DNA from: Mantamonas sphyraenae
Taxonomy: Eukaryota; CRuMs; Mantamonadidae
Length of the DNA: 64,000 nucleotides
NCBI GenBank assembly: GCA_026936335.1
Contig: JAPMXV010000016.1
Span: forward strand, 62,001-126,000
Reading direction: 5' to 3'
Part shown: positions 8,495-17,595 of the stretch, one piece after another
How the letters are laid out: each line of letters begins with the position of its first letter
Numbering within the stretch: the first letter of the stretch is position 1
Position numbers and translations under genes: made by a program
Notes under the pieces: model-generated
What the model was told of the DNA's origin: nothing
What the model saw: only the letters and a program-made list of their open reading frames with translations
The model's database searches: none

Positions 8495-9938
8495 GGCCAG
8501 CAAGGGCAAAAGCGTGACTTTGAACAACAAGGTGGATGGCGAGGAGGTTGCGCTTCTGTGTGAAGCCAGCGGACACACAGGCGACATCAACGACCTGCAG
8601 TACTACGCGCCCGACCGTGTCCTTTTCACCGCCTCCGAGGACAAGACCGTGGGCATTTGGGTTGTCGATTCCCGCAGCGAGTCACTCAAATACCAGCGGA
8701 CCATCATTCAGACGTAGGTTGCTCGCTCGCGCGTTGCGTTGCGTGGGGGAGTTGCTGTAGTTGGTTGTGGGGAAAGAGGCACCGCCTGACCGTTACCTGC
8801 CACTGTGCACAGATTCACGAGCAAGGCAGGCTGTGTGGCGTTCTGTGGTAGCAACAGGCTGCTCTTTGTGGGCCTGGGATCGGGAGAGATCATGACGCTG
8901 TGGGTCAAGCCGTCGTATGAGCAGGTGGAAGACCGCGAAATGATTGCCGGCCACAAGGACCGTGTGACACGCATCATCTACCACGAAGAGTCGGACAGTG
9001 TGATTTCGGTGTCACGAGACAAGACCATCCAGATCTACCAACGTGGGTCGAGGCAGCGTGCGACGCTGGACGGGTTGAAGGCCTGGGTTGCCTGTGCACT
9101 GCTGGACGAGCGCAACATGCGTCTGTACGCAGGCACATATCGCCAAGTGATCAAAGTGTTTGACTTGACATCACTGAAGAACCCGTCGGAGATGGAGGAG
9201 CTGCGCGAGCACAAGGGCAGCGTGCGCGCGTTGGCGATGGACACAGAAACGCAGACGCTGTACTCGGGTTCGTTTGACAGGGACGTGGTGCGTTGGGACG
9301 CCTCGAAGGACTATGCAGTGGTGGCAAGTCACATGAAGGGTCACACAGGCAAGGTCAAAGGCCTGGTGTGGTGGACAGCGGCCAAACGGCTGATCTCCTC
9401 GGGCGACGACAAACGCATCCTGGTGTGGGACGAGACCTCGGTAGAGCCCATTGCATGCATTGACAGAGCACACAAACGCGACATCCTAACACTTGCGTGG
9501 GACGAGCACGAGTGCATTTTGTTTTCCGCGGGTCGTGACGGCCTGATCAAGGCCTGGCAGTTTCCCAAGACGATGGACACAGTAGGGGCATCGTCTTCAT
9601 CATCTTCATCGACAGCCAAGTCCAGCGGATCGTCCTCTGCGAGTGCGGCCAAAGCCCAGGAGGATCAGGAAAAGGCTGCGTACCTCGAGTTGCAGCGCAA
9701 GCTCGAGGAACAGGAGAAGGCAGAGGCGGCCAATGCAGAACCAAAGGAAGAGGAGAAGGAGGAGGAGAAGGAAGAGGAGAAAGAGAAGGAGGAGGAGAAA
9801 GTGGAGGAGAAGAAACCAGCCAAGCAGGACGGGGAGGATGATGCAGAGGAAGAGACTGATGAATCTGAGTATGAGACAGACTATGAAACAGAGACAGAGG
9901 ATGAAGCGACGCCACGGGGCACAGAAAGGAAAGACTAA
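8493..9938 (+). CDS. WD40-repeat protein with acidic C-terminal tail
   Basis: Two exons, 8493-8713 and 8813-9938, with a 99 bp GT-AG intron give 448 residues. Repeats are recognisable by GH...WD-type cores: EASGHTGDINDLQYYAPD with KTVGIWVVD, AGHKDRVTRIIYHEESDS with KTIQIYQRG, EHKGSVRALAMDTETQTL with DVVRWDAS, GHTGKVKGLVWWTAAKRL with KRILVWDE, and RAHKRDILTLAWDEHECI with GLIKAWQF. This suggests about seven blades covering residues ~20-365, one beta-propeller. The spacing is reminiscent of WDFY1/2 proteins, but I see no FYVE zinc finger. The last ~95 residues are a Ser tract followed by dense Glu/Lys and Asp/Glu repeats, likely helical or disordered. The partner is unknown. The gene is head-to-head with the TBC gene. 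Confidence 0.85.
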
Positions 9939-10385
9939 TTCGGTGGGATCTCGTCTGTTCGGAGACTCTCCCATCCAGTGCGTTGGCTCGGTTGAAGCTG
10001 CCGGATTCACAAGTGGCCCTGGACATCCTCCATAAAGCCAAAGTACACATGTGCACCTCTTTGTCATCCATGCTGTCCCCCACTCAACCCGGCCGATCCT
10101 GATCACGCCCTTGCTCTCCCGCACTGCCCTTCCACCTCTACGCGCTCCCCTTCTCACCCTTCCCATCACCTCCCACACTACCCGCCCATCTCCATCTCCA
10201 AGGTCCCCATTTCCATTTCCGTCATCGGAAACCCCATCTCATCCGCTCCATCCACGCCCCGGTCCCTTTTTCTGCCCCGTTGTCCCGCTGTCCACTCATC
10301 AGCGCAAAACGCCCTCCCGCTTATCAACGCCACTTCTCTTGCCCCGCTCAATCCATCCAAAAAACACACCCCACACGCACACACA
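9939..10385. promoter_or_regulatory. Upstream region of 14-3-3 copy B
   Basis: This 447 bp region lies between the stop of the WD40 gene (9938) and the start of 14-3-3 copy B (10386). Its first ~40 bases are unique and probably hold the WD40 3' UTR and polyadenylation site. From about 9980 it is the inverted copy of 2465-2869, carrying the duplicated 14-3-3 promoter. It is pyrimidine-rich on the plus strand (CCCTTCTC/CCATCTCC-like runs) ahead of the start codon. I see no supported open frame. Confidence 0.55.
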
Positions 10386-11789
10386 ATGAGCGACACCCGT
10401 GACGAGAACGTTTACCTTGCCAAGGTCCGTGTGTCTCCCTCCCTCCCTTCCTGCACTCCCCGCCCGTCCAAAAAGGGCAATGCGCAGGCGTTTTTGTTCT
10501 CTCGCCTGCGGATCGAGAAGTCGCCTCTTCTTTGCTTGTCTTTTCTCCCTCCGCACACGCACACACTCTGACACGCATACGCACGATACTCCACGGCACG
10601 ACGGATGGGCACACACAGCTGTCGGAGCAGGCTGAGCGCTACGACGAGATGGTGGAGGCCATGAAGGGCGTGGCCAAGCTGAACTTGGAGCTGACGGTGG
10701 AGGAGCGCAACCTGCTGTCCGTGGCTTACAAGAACGTGATCGGCGCACGCCGCGCAAGCTGGCGCATTGTGTCGAGCATTGTAGGTTGAGGAGAGGGGGG
10801 AGGTGGAGGAGGCGGTGGAGTTGTGCATGGGGAGAGTGGGGGGATAAAGACGGAAGCGGGGTGGGGCGAGAGGGGAAATGTGGGAGCGAGCAGCTGACAC
10901 AAAACGGGACCATGCACACACACACGGGACACAACACACCACGGGACCATGCACACACGGTGTACACGGACACATGGACATGTGTGTACACGCGTACAAA
11001 CACACACGCACGCACACAATGGCGTGGGCACGCACGGCGCGTTGTGTTTTGGGCGGGCTGAAAAAATCGTTCTTCCGAGCGCAGGAGCAGAAGGAGGAGA
11101 ACAAGGGCAACGAGAACCACGTGGCCCGCATCAAGGCCTACCGCCAGAAGATCGAGGCTGAGCTGACCAACATCTGCACAGACATCCTGAGCGTGCTGGA
11201 CGACCATCTGATCAAGAGCGCCACGTCTGGGGAGAGCAAGGTGTTCTACTTCAAGATGTGAGTTGTGCGGCGGGTGAGGGTTGTGTTTGGAAACTGGGGT
11301 GATGGAATTTGGGGGCTGGCAACGGTCGCTGACACCGGTGAGGGAACTGTGTACACCTTGTTGCCACACCTGTGTGTGTGTGTATGCGTGTGTGTGTGTG
11401 TTTGTGTGGACGTTGCGAGCAGGAAGGGCGACTACCACCGCTACCTGGCCGAGTTTGCCACGGGTGGCGCACGCAAGGAGGCAGCCGAGAACTCGCTGGT
11501 GGCATACAAGGCCGCAAGCGACATCGCTATGACTGAGCTGCCGCCGACGCACCCGATCCGCCTGGGTCTGGCGCTGAACTTTTCTGTGTTCTACTACGAG
11601 ATCCTGAACAGCCCCGACCGTGCTTGCCAGCTGGCCAAGCAGGCGTTTGATGACGCGATTGCGGAGCTTGACACGCTGTCTGAGGAGTCGTACAAGGACT
11701 CGACTCTGATCATGCAGCTGCTGCGCGACAACCTGACGCTGTGGACGTCGGACATCCAGGGCGAGGAGAACAAGGAGGATAAGGAGTAA
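10386..11789 (+). CDS. 14-3-3 protein, copy B
   Basis: The second complete 14-3-3 gene has exons 10386-10424, 10619-10780, 11085-11257 and 11423-11789, giving 246 residues, with introns of 194, 304 and 165 bp in the same positions and phases as copy A. The predicted protein appears identical to copy A: same N-terminus [13 protein letters not shown], signature [19 protein letters not shown] and acidic tail. Silent and intronic differences exist; for example the stretch before exon 4 reads GTTGCGAGCAG here and GTTGGGAGCAG in copy A. Near-identity of coding DNA with more change in introns points to a recent duplication, gene conversion, or both. Intron 2 contains a long alternating purine/pyrimidine tract (about 10910-11025). 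Role as for copy A: phosphopeptide-binding adaptor. Confidence 0.95.
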
Positions 11790-11965
11790 ATGAAAAAGGA
11801 ATGGCTGCATGGAAGGTATTAGGATTGGATTGGGTGAGGAGGAACGACGTGAGCTGTGCAAGCGAGCGTGGCCGGGACCAAAGAAGGCCAGGGTGGGGGT
11901 GCAAGTGTGCGCTGTTGCATTGAAGGAGTGAAAGTCGGCATTCAAGTATCCCACACATCACCAAC

Positions 11966-12151
11966 ATGATGGCAAAGCATCCGCCCACGGCAACGTCTTT
12001 CGACACCGCTCCTGCTACAAACACGTCGACAACGACGCACTGGATCGGCCATGGGGCGACGGGGCGGCACATACAACAACACAGCAGAAGCAATGGGGGT
12101 GGATATGGGGGTGGGCTTGCAGAAAGCTGGGAAGGCGATCAAAGCGAGCTC
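11966..12151 (+). pseudogene. Truncated 5' fragment of the ankyrin-repeat gene
   Basis: This segment repeats the start of the ankyrin gene at 1-879 (first ~62 codons) with at least two amino-acid changes (V to A near residue 17 and V to G near residue 33). The duplicated sequence ends near 12151, before any ankyrin repeat. The frame stays open by chance to 12625, giving a possible 219-residue chimera whose latter part is unrelated sequence running antisense to the small membrane-protein gene at 12253-12477. It has no ankyrin repeat and no sign of its own constraint, so I treat it as a broken gene copy. A transcript could still start here from the duplicated spacer promoter. Confidence 0.8.
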
Positions 12152-12252
12152 GATTTGCCCAGGGCATCAGGCAAACGGGTTTCCACTCCATCCAACGAGT
12201 CTCCAAACCACATCAGTGCCAAACAAAAACAATGGTTGTGTTCATTTCATCC

Positions 12253-12477
12253 TTATTGCTCGTGCAGACCCATCTCCACCTGGCTGACGTTCAGCGAGAA
12301 CACAATTAACCCTCCTGATAGCCATATACACCCTACGACTAGCTCGTTGGAGCCCGTGATGGCACGCAGAGCCTCGATACCAGTGAGGCTCATGTTGGCC
12401 TCGTATGCCAAAAACACAAAGAAGAGGCCGACCAGCAGCGACGAGAGCGCAAAAAACGTGCCCAGTTTGTACGTCAT
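12253..12477 (-). CDS. Small two-helix membrane protein
   Basis: A 74-residue frame starts at MTYKLGTFFALSS and contains two hydrophobic helices: residues ~6-25 (GTFFALSSLLVGLFFVFLAY) and ~46-63 (ELVVGCIWLSGGLIVFSL). The loop between them has a few polar residues (EANMSLTGIEALRAITGSN). Size and layout are like several conserved eukaryotic small membrane proteins. There is a faint resemblance of GLFFVFLAYEA to the first helix of TMEM258/OST5, an oligosaccharyltransferase subunit, but it is too weak for assignment. The gene lies between the truncated ankyrin fragment and sideroflexin, with 468 bp upstream, so an extra short 5' exon is possible. The even hydrophobic pattern and clean stop argue that it is real. 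Confidence 0.6.
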   Translation of the reverse strand: MTYKLGTFFALSSLLVGLFFVFLAYEANMSLTGIEALRAITGSNELVVGCIWLSGGLIVFSLNVSQVEMGLHEQ

Positions 12478-12945
12478 GGTCTGCGAGGTGGCCGGCGGAT
12501 GGTGTGAGCAGACGCGCGCACGTGCCTTTGCTGCGAATTACCGAGCAAGAGTGTGTGGTGTGCGTGTGGCTGGGCCGCCGCGGGCGCACAAAGTCCGGCG
12601 CGTGCGTGCGTTTCGCCGTCGCTGAAACCGCCCTGCCAAAAACGGAGGCAAATTGCCCAGGACGGGAGCAAGAGCCACACGATGCGACCGCGAGCGGTTT
12701 GCGTCGCGTCATTCGCTGACCACTACCGGGTGATAAAGGGTGCCAAGGGGGAAAATGAGGGAGGGCTGCGTGCAGGAGGGATATGGAGGGGACGGCCGCG
12801 TGGTGCGAAAACACACCTTGTTGTTTGGTTGGCGGCAGCATCGCACCTCGTCACGTGGAACCCACGCGTACACCAACACGGAGCAATCACAGGGGATGGT
12901 GTGATAATCTTGGCTTTCATCGTCCAGGTACAACATCCTTCGTCC
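12478..12945. other. Gap between small membrane protein and sideroflexin
   Basis: This 468 bp stretch has no supported gene. It lies upstream of the 74-residue membrane protein and downstream of sideroflexin (both minus strand), so it holds the promoter and leader of the former and the 3' UTR of the latter. The part at about 12530-12680 is GC-rich with GTGCGTGCG-like runs. A frame on the opposite strand is open through it but has no family-like sequence. An unrecognised short 5' exon for the small membrane gene could lie here. Confidence 0.4.
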
Positions 12946-13923
12946 TCAAACGCCCTTGTTGAAATAGACACGAGTGATGATGGCGCCCTTGCCGTCCTTG
13001 AGGTTCTGGAATCGGGGCTCGACCTCGGAGACATCGAGGCTGGCGCGTTGGGGAAACAGGCCAATGGCAGGCGGGAAAGCAACGGCGAGGCAGGCGGTGA
13101 TGACGGCGAGCTCGAGGGGAAGCTTGGTTTTTGGGTTGTTAGCCACAAAGGGAAGCTTGTTCAGGGCACCCAGGATGATGGGAGGCATGAGAAGGATGGG
13201 AATGGGCAGGATGATGCGGGAGAGCGCGACTTGGGTCAGGGCGACCTTGCCAGCAGCCTTGCTCTTGCCGAGTTCGTTGCCGTCCTCGTCGGTGATGCCA
13301 ATGCCGTCGATGAGCTCGCTCTGGCGCATAAGGAGGGCATTCCCAACACCGGCGGCTGCAACAGCAGTATAGGGGGCCACCTTGCTGAGGACATTGCCCA
13401 GAGCCGGGGCGGTACGGTTGGCGTAGTTCACGGCACCGCGAAAGCCAAAGACGACGCCCATGCTGATACCGCAGGCCATGAGGTAGGCCTGTGTGAGTTG
13501 TCCCATGTCACCTTCGTCGGCGCCGGATCGGTTGGCGTAGTTGAAGCCAGCGTTGAAACTCTGGTTGAACCACTGCCAAAACACGGAGCCTGCGGTGCTT
13601 GTGCTGAGGAGCATGCCTGCGGCAATGGGAATGTTGACGGGCACAAACGCAGCCATGCGAAAGGGCAGCAGCACCTTTTCGCCCGTCTGCGGGTGCACAG
13701 TGCCCTCCACAATCTGCTTGGCTCGCCACAGCTCGTCGTCGGTGTGCTGGCTGTAGTCCAGCGTGCCGTGGGTGGCCTCCACCATCAGCTTCTGACTGTT
13801 GGCAAGCGTGTTGTCGTCCACAAGCAGCAGGGTGGGATCGATCATGTCGAAGAAATGCGCGGTCCGCCCTGCAAACGTGCTCAGGTCGTTCTTGTTGCCC
13901 AGCGGGTCGAATGGTTTGCTCAT
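12946..13923 (-). CDS. SFXN: Sideroflexin (mitochondrial serine/amino-acid carrier)
   Basis: Sideroflexins are inner mitochondrial membrane proteins; SFXN1 and its relatives transport serine into mitochondria for one-carbon metabolism. The intronless frame gives 325 residues, the usual family length (~320). Hallmarks are the N-terminal DPTLLLVDDNTLANSQKL, then WRAKQIVEGTVHPQTGEKVL, PFRMAAFVPVNIPIAAGML, the conserved FWQWFNQSFNAGFNYANRSG, and the C-terminal PPAIGLFPQRASLDVSEVEP. Four to five membrane segments are visible. There is no classical cleavable targeting peptide, as usual for this family. The gene is head-to-head with the OFD1-like gene, with 138 bp between start codons. Confidence 0.95.
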   Translation of the reverse strand: MSKPFDPLGNKNDLSTFAGRTAHFFDMIDPTLLLVDDNTLANSQKLMVEATHGTLDYSQHTDDELWRAKQIVEGTVHPQTGEKVLLPFRMAAFVPVNIPIAAGMLLSTSTAGSVFWQWFNQSFNAGFNYANRSGADEGDMGQLTQAYLMACGISMGVVFGFRGAVNYANRTAPALGNVLSKVAPYTAVAAAGVGNALLMRQSELIDGIGITDEDGNELGKSKAAGKVALTQVALSRIILPIPILLMPPIILGALNKLPFVANNPKTKLPLELAVITACLAVAFPPAIGLFPQRASLDVSEVEPRFQNLKDGKGAIITRVYFNKGV

Positions 13924-14061
13924 GCTTGGTTGGATGTCTCTTCTGTGCTGAGTGTGTCTCTGTAGAGGGGATTTGGGGTCGCGTTGGCGTGTGGTGGGTT
14001 CGAGCTGCGCGGACGAGCGCGAGCCGGAACATAGCTAAGTGGTTTTTGCCCCATCCGAGAC

Positions 14062-17000
14062 ATGGCGCAGTACCGTACTCAGGACGAGCTCAAGGGCCGG
14101 CTGTACGAGCGCATGAAGGCAGCAGGAGTGGTGGATTCACTCAAGGTAGGCTTGGCAGTAGGCAGTACCCCAGCGGGGTCAGGGAAAGGGAAGCCGTTTG
14201 GTTTTGGCGCAAATCCGGCTGACACGAGTTTGCGGGCGGCGGCGTTTACTGGACACAGGCGCAACTGCGTTCACAGCTGCTGTCGGAGCTGCGTAGACAC
14301 ACAAGCAAAGCGTACGAGGTTGGAGGTGGCGGTAGCAGCAGCAGCAGCAGCAGCAGTGGGGCGCAAGGCCTGGGTGGCGCGGGAAAGGGGGTTGTGGCAC
14401 AGACCGAGGGTTCCCTGCGTCAAAAGGCGCTGCACTCGATGGTGGCGGAACACATGGCCAGCTACGGCTTTGACTATTCCATGAGTGTGTTCCTGCCCGA
14501 AGCCGGCATCAACAAGCAGGCGTTTGATCGGCGGGACATGCTGGAGGCGTTCCACGTGGACAAGGAGAGTGCTCTGTTTGAGGCGCTGCTCACAGACACG
14601 GACAACGGGTCCATGTTGGGGGCACTGGTGGCTCGATTGGAGAGTGTGTTCAACCAGGGCAGCAAGACGGCGGAAACACAAACCGAGCCCATGGCTGAAT
14701 CGTTGGACAGCAAACTGGCGCGCATGCAGACGGTGAGTGGGACAAAGGGCGGCGGAAATGTGTGTGTGTGCATTGTGGGACACGCGGGGATCGGCGTTCA
14801 TCAAACGGAAACGGTTGTGTGAGGGGGACGGGGCGCACAAAGGCCGCGCGGGCGCGCTGGGGAAAACGGCTTGCGCGCCAAAGCAAAAGTGAGGCGGGCG
14901 GTGAGTGAAGGAGAAGGCTGACACGGGAGGCGATGGACGGGGACCGGGTGTGCACAGGTGTTTGCAAGCCGTGGGGCTGAGACGAGTGGGGCGCTGAACG
15001 ACCGCATTGAAAACTACCAGAAGGAGGTGGAGGCGCGGCTTCGGGCGCAGTTTGAAGGGGAGCTGGAGCGGTTCAAGCAGGGACAGCTGAGCGAGATGCG
15101 GCTGGAGGAGCGTGAGCGGTACCGATCGATGCTGAGTGTGGCGCGTGTGGAGTTTGAGCAGTCGCATGCAAAGCGCATGGACGCCCTGCGGGACCGAGAG
15201 CTGGAGCTGCAGGAGCGACTGAATCGCAGGGAGAAGGAGCTGGAAACGGTGGCGTTTGAAGAGCGTCAGAAGCTGCAGCGAGAGGCAGAGCACCACAGGC
15301 GCAGGGAAGAGGATGTGAAGCGGCAGGTGGAGATGCAGGAGCGGTCGAGCAGGCTGGAGGAGGAGCGTCTGCGTGGCAAGGAGGAGCTGTTGGATGCACG
15401 GATCCGGGAGGCGGAGCGACTGATGGCAACGTCGAAGAAGCGTGCGGAGGAGCAGTTCCTGAGCTACAAGCACCAGTTTGAAAAGGAGTTTGAGGAGGAC
15501 ATGCGTCAGTTGCAGGCGGACAGGGCGCGTGCGGAGGAGACGCTGGACGTGGCAGGGGCTGAGAAGCGCAAGTACGAGAAGCTGTGTGCGCAGGTGAAGA
15601 CGCAAAACGAGGAGTTGGAACGCACGGTGCGAAAGCTGGGGCTGGCACGCAAGCACAACGAAACGCTGGCCACGCAGCTGCGGGAAATCCTGAACCAGAA
15701 GGAGGACGCAGCAGCCAAGGCGGCAGCGTTGGAGAAGCGCACGGAGGAGGTGGAGGCGTTGAGGCGGGAGATGGAGGCGATGGAGCTGAAGTTGGACGGA
15801 GCGACAGGCAAGCGAAACGAACTGAATGCGCTGCTGGACAGAGAGCGGGAGGCGTACGCACAAGACCTGGCAGAGATGCAGGAGGAGTATCGATCGGCTA
15901 CGGAGTACGAGCGCAAGCAGGCACGACAGAGGGAGAGCGAGCTGAAGCGGGAGCTGGATCGCGCACGGGACGAAGGGGCAAAGGCACGGGAGGAAATGAG
16001 CATCCTGCAGAGGGACGTGGAAGAACTGCGGCTGACAGGCTCTGCTCGACTGCGTGAGATCGAACACCTGAAGTTCCAGCTGGACATGATGCGATCCAAA
16101 GTGCAAAACACGCAGATGATGAGCACAGGGTCGTTCTTGGGCGGCATCGGGGCAGAGGAGATTGGGAATGACTCTGTGGTGGCTGGCTTGCACCCGGTGG
16201 CCGTGGAGACGCGAGCGAGTCTGGACCGGTCGTCGTCGGCCATGCTTGCGGAAAACAGGGCGCCGAACCACAGCGGAGTGTACGGAAGTGGACGGGGAAC
16301 GGGCAACCGCACACGTGTGGACGTGATTGGCCACGAGGCGATGGAAGAGATGGAGGAGCGGCTGAAGGTGATGGACCAGCTGCACAGCGAGGACGAAATG
16401 TTGCAGCAGACGCTAAACACATTCCTGAGCAAGGTGACGACGGGCAGCGCACGCAAAGAGCGTGCACGTGCGCGTCGCGTGCAACGGGAGCGAGAGGCTG
16501 CAGCTGCTGCATACAGCTTTGAGACAAGCTACAGCGGAGTGCTGGACTTTGAGTCGGGCGATCTCGTGAAAACGGACTACAAGCGTGTGCTGGACGACGC
16601 CGAGAAGGCTGTGAGTGTTGGGTCGAGCGTGGTAGGCGGCAAGGTGGTGGACAAGGTGGTGGAGGAGGAAGAGGAAGAAGAGGAGGAAGAGGAGGAAGAG
16701 GAGCGTGTTGCTGGCCATTCAACTGAGCAATGGGACGCAGAGAGGGCAGGGGGCAACGAAAGCGAGGAGGATGACGAGGAGGAGACGCAGCAGCTGGAGC
16801 GGGAACGCGAAGCCCAGGAGAAGAAGGAGCGTGAGGCGCAGCAGGAGCGTGAGAAGGAAGCCCAAGAGAAGGAGCGTGAGGCCCAACAGCAGCGAGAGCA
16901 TGAGGCTCAGCAGCAGAGGGAGAAGGAAGCCCAACAGCAGAGGGAACGGGAGGCTCAGCAGCAGAGGGAGAAGGAAGCCCAGCAACAGCGAGAGCGTGAG

Positions 17001-17585
17001 GCTCAGCAGCAGAGGGAGAAGGAAGCCCAACAGCAGCGAGAGCGTGAGAAGGAAGCCCAACAGCAGAGGGAACGGGAAGCCCAACAGCAGCGAGAACGCG
17101 AAGCCCAACAGCAGCGGGAACGGGAGGCTCAGCAGCAGAGGGAGAAGGAAGCCCAACAACAGCGAGAGCGTGAGGCCCAGCAGCAGAGGGAGAAGGAAGC
17201 CCAGCAACAGCGTGAGAAGGAAGCCCAACAGCAGAGGGAACGCGAAGCCCAACAGCAGAGGGAACGCGAAGCCCAACAGCAGAGGGAACGGGAAGCCCAA
17301 CAGCAGCGGGAGAAGGAAGCCCAACAGCAGAGGGAGCGCGAAGCCCAACAACAACGTGAGCAGCAGGAGAAGGATGCCGAGGCACAACGACAGGCCGCGC
17401 TCATGCAATCCCTCACCGGATCGAGCACACCCACAAACCCAACTACATCCACATCATCCACATCATCCGCAACAACGCAGAGCATGCAGATGCCCGAAGA
17501 GCTGGATGGCATTGGCTTTGATGGTCTGGGGGACTTTGACTCGTTTGAGGAGGAAGAAGACGGCAGCGAGGTCGAATTCTGGTAA
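14062..17585 (+). CDS. OFD1-like centriolar/ciliary protein with LisH domain
   Basis: OFD1 is a centriole and centriolar-satellite protein needed for distal appendages and cilium formation. Three exons, 14062-14145, 14259-14732 and 14958-17585, have GT-AG introns of 113 and 225 bp and give 1,061 residues. The N-terminus reads TQDELKGRLYERMKAAGVVD and then LKAQLRSQLLSELRRH across the first junction, like OFD1's SQDELRKKLYQTF and LKTQLRNQLIHEL. A LisH motif follows at residues ~85-115 (HSMVAEHMASYGFDYSMSVF). Residues ~190-560 are long coiled coil. A Ser tract lies in exon 2. Residues ~800-990 are an extreme Glu/Gln/Arg repeat, and the end EEEEDGSEVEFW is acidic. LisH-coiled-coil proteins are diverse, so OFD1 orthology is probable, not certain. 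The stop is 10 bp from the convergent 7TM gene. Confidence 0.75.
16794..17363 (+). repeat. In-frame 21-bp-like EAQQQRE coding repeat
   Basis: This tract lies inside exon 3 of the OFD1-like gene and encodes back-to-back seven-residue units of the form EAQQQRE, with R/K and E variants. The DNA unit is about 21 bp (GAAGCCCAACAGCAGAGGGA-like) with frequent silent variation, so the units have drifted but the frame is preserved. The seven-residue period matches one heptad, so it would extend the coiled coil as a long charged single alpha-helix or coiled coil. Copy number is likely variable between strains. The opposite strand shows a long Leu-rich shadow frame that should not be annotated. Confidence 0.9.
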
Positions 17586-17595
17586 GAAAACGCAC

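Larger units (their letters stand above)
9980..12151 (-). repeat. Right arm of 2.17 kb inverted duplication
   Basis: This is the inverted copy of 695-2869. It starts 41 bp after the WD40 stop codon and ends inside a truncated ankyrin reading frame at the shared string GCGAGCT. It carries the complete 14-3-3 copy B, its upstream sequence, the 14-3-3/ankyrin spacer and the first ~62 codons of the ankyrin gene. The arms are 7.1 kb apart and could pair or recombine, which would invert the five-gene block between them. Boundary positions are by eye. Confidence 0.9.

Noticed and set aside
695-12151. Transposon origin of the inverted arms
   Set aside because: No transposase, terminal inverted repeats or target duplications at the arm edges; content is ordinary genes.
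14271-16385. 704-codon minus-strand frame, Leu/His-rich
   Set aside because: Shadow of the OFD1-like coiled coil; crosses the gene's introns and lacks domain features.
16719-17408. Leucine-rich minus-strand frame resembling a membrane protein
   Set aside because: Produced by reverse reading of the EAQQQRE repeat; the repeat frame on the plus strand fits the gene on both sides.
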